DNA from: Aquificaceae bacterium
GTDB taxonomy: Bacteria; Aquificota; Aquificia; Aquificales; Aquificaceae
Assembly: GCA_027014185.1 (NCBI GenBank)
Contig: JALWEK010000211.1
Span: 13,990 to 21,564 of the forward strand
DNA: 7,575 nucleotides
Direction of reading: 5' to 3'
Shown: piece by piece, positions 6,005 to 7,575 of the stretch
Position numbering within the stretch: the stretch's first letter is position 1
Layout: each line of letters opens with the position of its first letter
The notes under the pieces: generated by a model
Seen by the model: only the letters and a program-made list of their open reading frames with translations
Database searches by the model: none
Told to the model about the DNA's origin: nothing
Translations under genes and position numbers: made by a program

Positions 6005-6584
6005 GGAGCTTGTAAGAATAGGGAGGCTTTCTGTTTTGAGAGCTTTAGAGGGGAAGGAACCGGAAGTTTCCGAAGAGATTAAGGAGAGGTTCAGTACAAA
6101 GAGAGGGGTTTTCACAACCCTGCTCACCTATCCGGAAAGGGAGCTCAGGGGTTGTGTGGGCGTTCCCTATCCTGTGTATCCACTGTGGCTTGCCGTAATC
6201 CACTCCTCTCTAAGCGCAGCTTTTAAGGATCCTCGTTTTCCCCCCATCAGAGCAGACGAGCTCAGCAGAGTTGTCTGGGAACTCTCCATACTGACCGACT
6301 TCGAGGAGTTGCCAAAGGAGGATCTCCCAAAGGGTATAAGGGTCGGCCTGGATGGCCTCATGGTAGAGGAAAGGGGTGTGAGAGGTCTGCTCCTTCCTCA
6401 GGTTGCACCGAGGTACGGATGGGGGCCTGTGGAGTTCTTGGAGCACGCCTGTTTGAAAGCGGGACTCCCTAAAGACTGCTGGAGGGACGAAGATGTTAAA
6501 GTATTCAGGTTCCAGAGTGAGATCTTTGAGGAGGAAGAACCCTGGGGAGAGGTGAAGAGGGTCGAGGCTTTGAGGTGCGGATAG
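5982..6584 (+). CDS. AMMECR1-domain protein (conserved, function unknown)
   Basis: The protein has 200 residues and a single AMMECR1 domain, a fold shared by archaea, some bacteria and eukaryotes; in many prokaryotes it is part of the AmmeMemoRadiSam set. Its molecular function is not established. Recognisable family motifs, in order, are RGVFTTL (41-47), the invariant-type LRGCVG (55-60) and a [17 protein letters not shown] segment (66-89). These are followed by [10 protein letters not shown] (101-110), [14 protein letters not shown] (134-147) and [16 protein letters not shown] (152-167). The chosen GTG start gives the family's usual N-terminus ([12 protein letters not shown]). A TTG three codons later is an alternative, and an ATG at 5922 gives an atypical extension. 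It overlaps ybeY by 23 bases and nfi by 10 bases, so translation is probably coupled. No Memo or radical SAM partner is in the window. The fixed position between RNA- and DNA-processing genes hints at a nucleic-acid role, which is inference only. Confidence 0.88.
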   Translation: MLGLEEAKELVRIGRLSVLRALEGKEPEVSEEIKERFSTKRGVFTTLLTYPERELRGCVGVPYPVYPLWLAVIHSSLSAAFKDPRFPPIRADELSRVVWELSILTDFEELPKEDLPKGIRVGLDGLMVEERGVRGLLLPQVAPRYGWGPVEFLEHACLKAGLPKDCWRDEDVKVFRFQSEIFEEEEPWGEVKRVEALRCG

Positions 6585-7231
6585 AGGACCTTAAGAGGGA
6601 ACAGATAGAGTGTGCCAAGAAGGTTGTTCAAGAAGATGACTTTGAGAAGATAGAGACCGTTGGAGGGATGGATCTCACCTTCGAGAAGATAGATGAGAAC
6701 CCCACCCGCGCCTGGGCGAGCCTCGTTGTGATAGACCTCAAGACCTTGAGGCCCATATACAACCTGGTGGTGGAGGACGAGGTCAGCTTCCCCTACATAC
6801 CAACGTTCCTCGCCTTCAGGGAGATGCCCCTCCTTCTGAAGCTATACGAGAAGGCTGCTGTAAAGCCCGACGTTTACTTTATAGATGGACAAGGTGTCGC
6901 CCACCCTAGAGGGTGCGGTATAGCCTCTCACTTCGGAGTCGAGACCGGAGAGGTGAGCGTGGGAGTGGCCAAGACCAAGCTATTCGGCCACTACAGGCAA
7001 CCGGGAAGCAGGAGGGGAAGCTTTACATATCTCAGATACAGGGATCGTATAATAGGGGCGGTGGTGAGAACGAAGGACAGCACCCAGCCCGTCTTCGTTT
7101 CGGTAGGGCACAGGATAAGTCTCAAGACAGCGATAGACCTCGTACTTAAGACATCCAAGTTCAGGATACCTGAGCCTACCAGACTGGCCCACAATCTTCT
7201 TCAGAAGGTCAGAAGAGAGAGCTTGTTTTGA
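6575..7231 (+). CDS. nfi: Endonuclease V (deoxyinosine-specific repair endonuclease)
   Basis: The enzyme cuts the second phosphodiester bond 3' to hypoxanthine (deaminated adenine) in DNA, and some family members also cut inosine-containing RNA. Adenine deamination is faster at high temperature, so it suits a thermophile. The 218 residues show the complete active site by family comparison. D33 sits in GGMDLTF, the strand-separating wedge PYIP is at 73-76, E83 is in FRE, and D104 is in [21 protein letters not shown]110, K133 in GVAKTKL and H206 near the C-terminus complete the set. [12 protein letters not shown] (176-187) is also typical. The start is a GTG overlapping the last 10 bases of the AMMECR1 gene, with GAGG 7 bases upstream (6564-6567). 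It is the last gene of the overlapping rightward series. No truncation or missing residue is seen. Confidence 0.95.
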   Translation: MRIEDLKREQIECAKKVVQEDDFEKIETVGGMDLTFEKIDENPTRAWASLVVIDLKTLRPIYNLVVEDEVSFPYIPTFLAFREMPLLLKLYEKAAVKPDVYFIDGQGVAHPRGCGIASHFGVETGEVSVGVAKTKLFGHYRQPGSRRGSFTYLRYRDRIIGAVVRTKDSTQPVFVSVGHRISLKTAIDLVLKTSKFRIPEPTRLAHNLLQKVRRESLF

Positions 7232-7258
7232 TGCAAATTAAGGAATTAAGAATATATT
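7228..7258 (+). promoter_or_regulatory. Promoter candidate for the disulfide oxidoreductase gene
   Basis: The 52-base gap after nfi is strongly A+T-rich. TATATT (7253-7258) is a 5-of-6 match to the -10 box. TTGATG (7228-7233) is the nearest -35-like hexamer, but its 19-base spacer is long. The same nine bases TATATTTAT stand at a similar distance from the start codon in the phoH promoter. No terminator hairpin separates nfi from this gene, so readthrough is also possible. Confidence 0.45.
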
Positions 7259-7270
7259 TATATCCCGATA

Positions 7271-7275
7271 GGAGG
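7271..7275 (+). promoter_or_regulatory. Strong ribosome binding site of the disulfide oxidoreductase gene
   Basis: GGAGG lies 8 bases before the ATG at 7284, an ideal spacing that fixes the start. Confidence 0.8.
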
Positions 7276-7283
7276 TAGGAAAT

Positions 7284-7575
7284 ATGCTCTTAGGATTGGA
7301 TGTAAGGAGTCAGATAAAGGACATATTCGAAAAGGAGTTCAAGGAGCCTGTCGCGGTTAAGCTCTTTTCCCAGGCTATAGGGTGTGAGAGCTGCCAGACG
7401 GTCGAAGAGCTCCTCAAGGAACTTGTCGATGTTGTGGGAGAGGACAGGATAAAGTACGAGATACACACACCGGTTCTTGAGAAGGAGATAGCTGAAAAGT
7501 ACGGCATAGACAGGATACCCACGATAGTCATAGAGGGGGACAAAGATTACGGGATAAGGTACATAGCACTTCCCG
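7284..7575 (+). CDS. pdo: Protein disulfide oxidoreductase, glutaredoxin-like (C-terminal part beyond window)
   Basis: Only the first 97 residues are present; the family is about 225-240 residues with two thioredoxin folds, so the second fold is missing because the window ends. The N-terminal fold has a CESC redox site (C34, C37), the cis-proline motif RIPT (P79) and the family-typical IEGDKDYGIRYI (83-94). The start MLLGLDVR and the site SQAIGCESCQT match my memory of the Aquifex aeolicus enzyme very closely. These proteins make, break or isomerise disulfides in the cytoplasm of hyperthermophilic archaea and some thermophilic bacteria, where many cytosolic proteins contain disulfides. The gene has its own strong ribosome binding site and a promoter-like upstream region. 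It is therefore probably regulated separately from the phoH-nfi block, despite sharing a -10-like sequence with it. Confidence 0.92.
   Translation, partial: MLLGLDVRSQIKDIFEKEFKEPVAVKLFSQAIGCESCQTVEELLKELVDVVGEDRIKYEIHTPVLEKEIAEKYGIDRIPTIVIEGDKDYGIRYIALP

Noticed and set aside
7232..7283. Possible terminator between nfi and pdo
   Set aside because: The gap is A+T-rich, and I found no inverted repeat followed by a T tract, so no terminator is called.
1..7575. CRISPR repeats, tRNA or rRNA genes, transposase or toxin-antitoxin genes
   Set aside because: Looked for and not seen; nearly the whole window is accounted for by eight housekeeping-like or envelope genes.

Overview
The window looks like chromosomal DNA from a thermophilic bacterium of the order Aquificales (Aquificaceae-like). 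The strongest pointers, judged from memory of the families and not by search, are two proteins. One is a 211-residue histidine-phosphatase protein that closely resembles the metal-independent phosphoserine phosphatase PspA of Hydrogenobacter thermophilus. The other is the start of a glutaredoxin-like protein disulfide oxidoreductase that closely resembles the Aquifex aeolicus enzyme. Heavy use of AGG/AGA and ATA codons, proteins rich in Lys, Glu and Arg, and very tight gene packing with overlaps fit a (hyper)thermophile. No RNA gene, insertion sequence, CRISPR array or phage gene was seen.

Layout. Eight genes lie in two divergent blocks separated by a 79-base promoter region (4536-4614). Leftward (minus strand) are htpX (membrane zinc protease), pspA (phosphoserine phosphatase), a large exported TPR protein, and an ExbB/TolQ-family proton-channel gene cut by the left window edge. 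Rightward (plus strand) are phoH (ATPase), ybeY (rRNA-processing metalloendonuclease), an AMMECR1-domain gene of unknown function, nfi (endonuclease V), and, after a 52-base gap with its own promoter-like sequence and ribosome binding site, a protein disulfide oxidoreductase cut by the right edge.

How the genes fit together. pspA, the TPR gene and exbB overlap each other and are probably co-translated. The TPR protein is probably periplasmic and may partner an ExbB/ExbD/TonB-type energised complex, with further components expected beyond the left edge. The phoH-ybeY-AMMECR1-nfi block overlaps at every junction (80, 23 and 10 bases). It combines RNA maturation (PhoH/YbeY) and inosine-directed repair (EndoV) with an uncharacterised conserved protein. 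A stem-loop over the htpX stop codon and an extended -10 sequence before pspA suggest that pspA starts a new transcript. No unmistakably new system is visible. The best leads are the AMMECR1 protein locked between ybeY and nfi, the TPR-ExbB pairing, the forced phoH/ybeY overlap, and a nearly leaderless pspA. There is no gene-free stretch longer than 80 bases.
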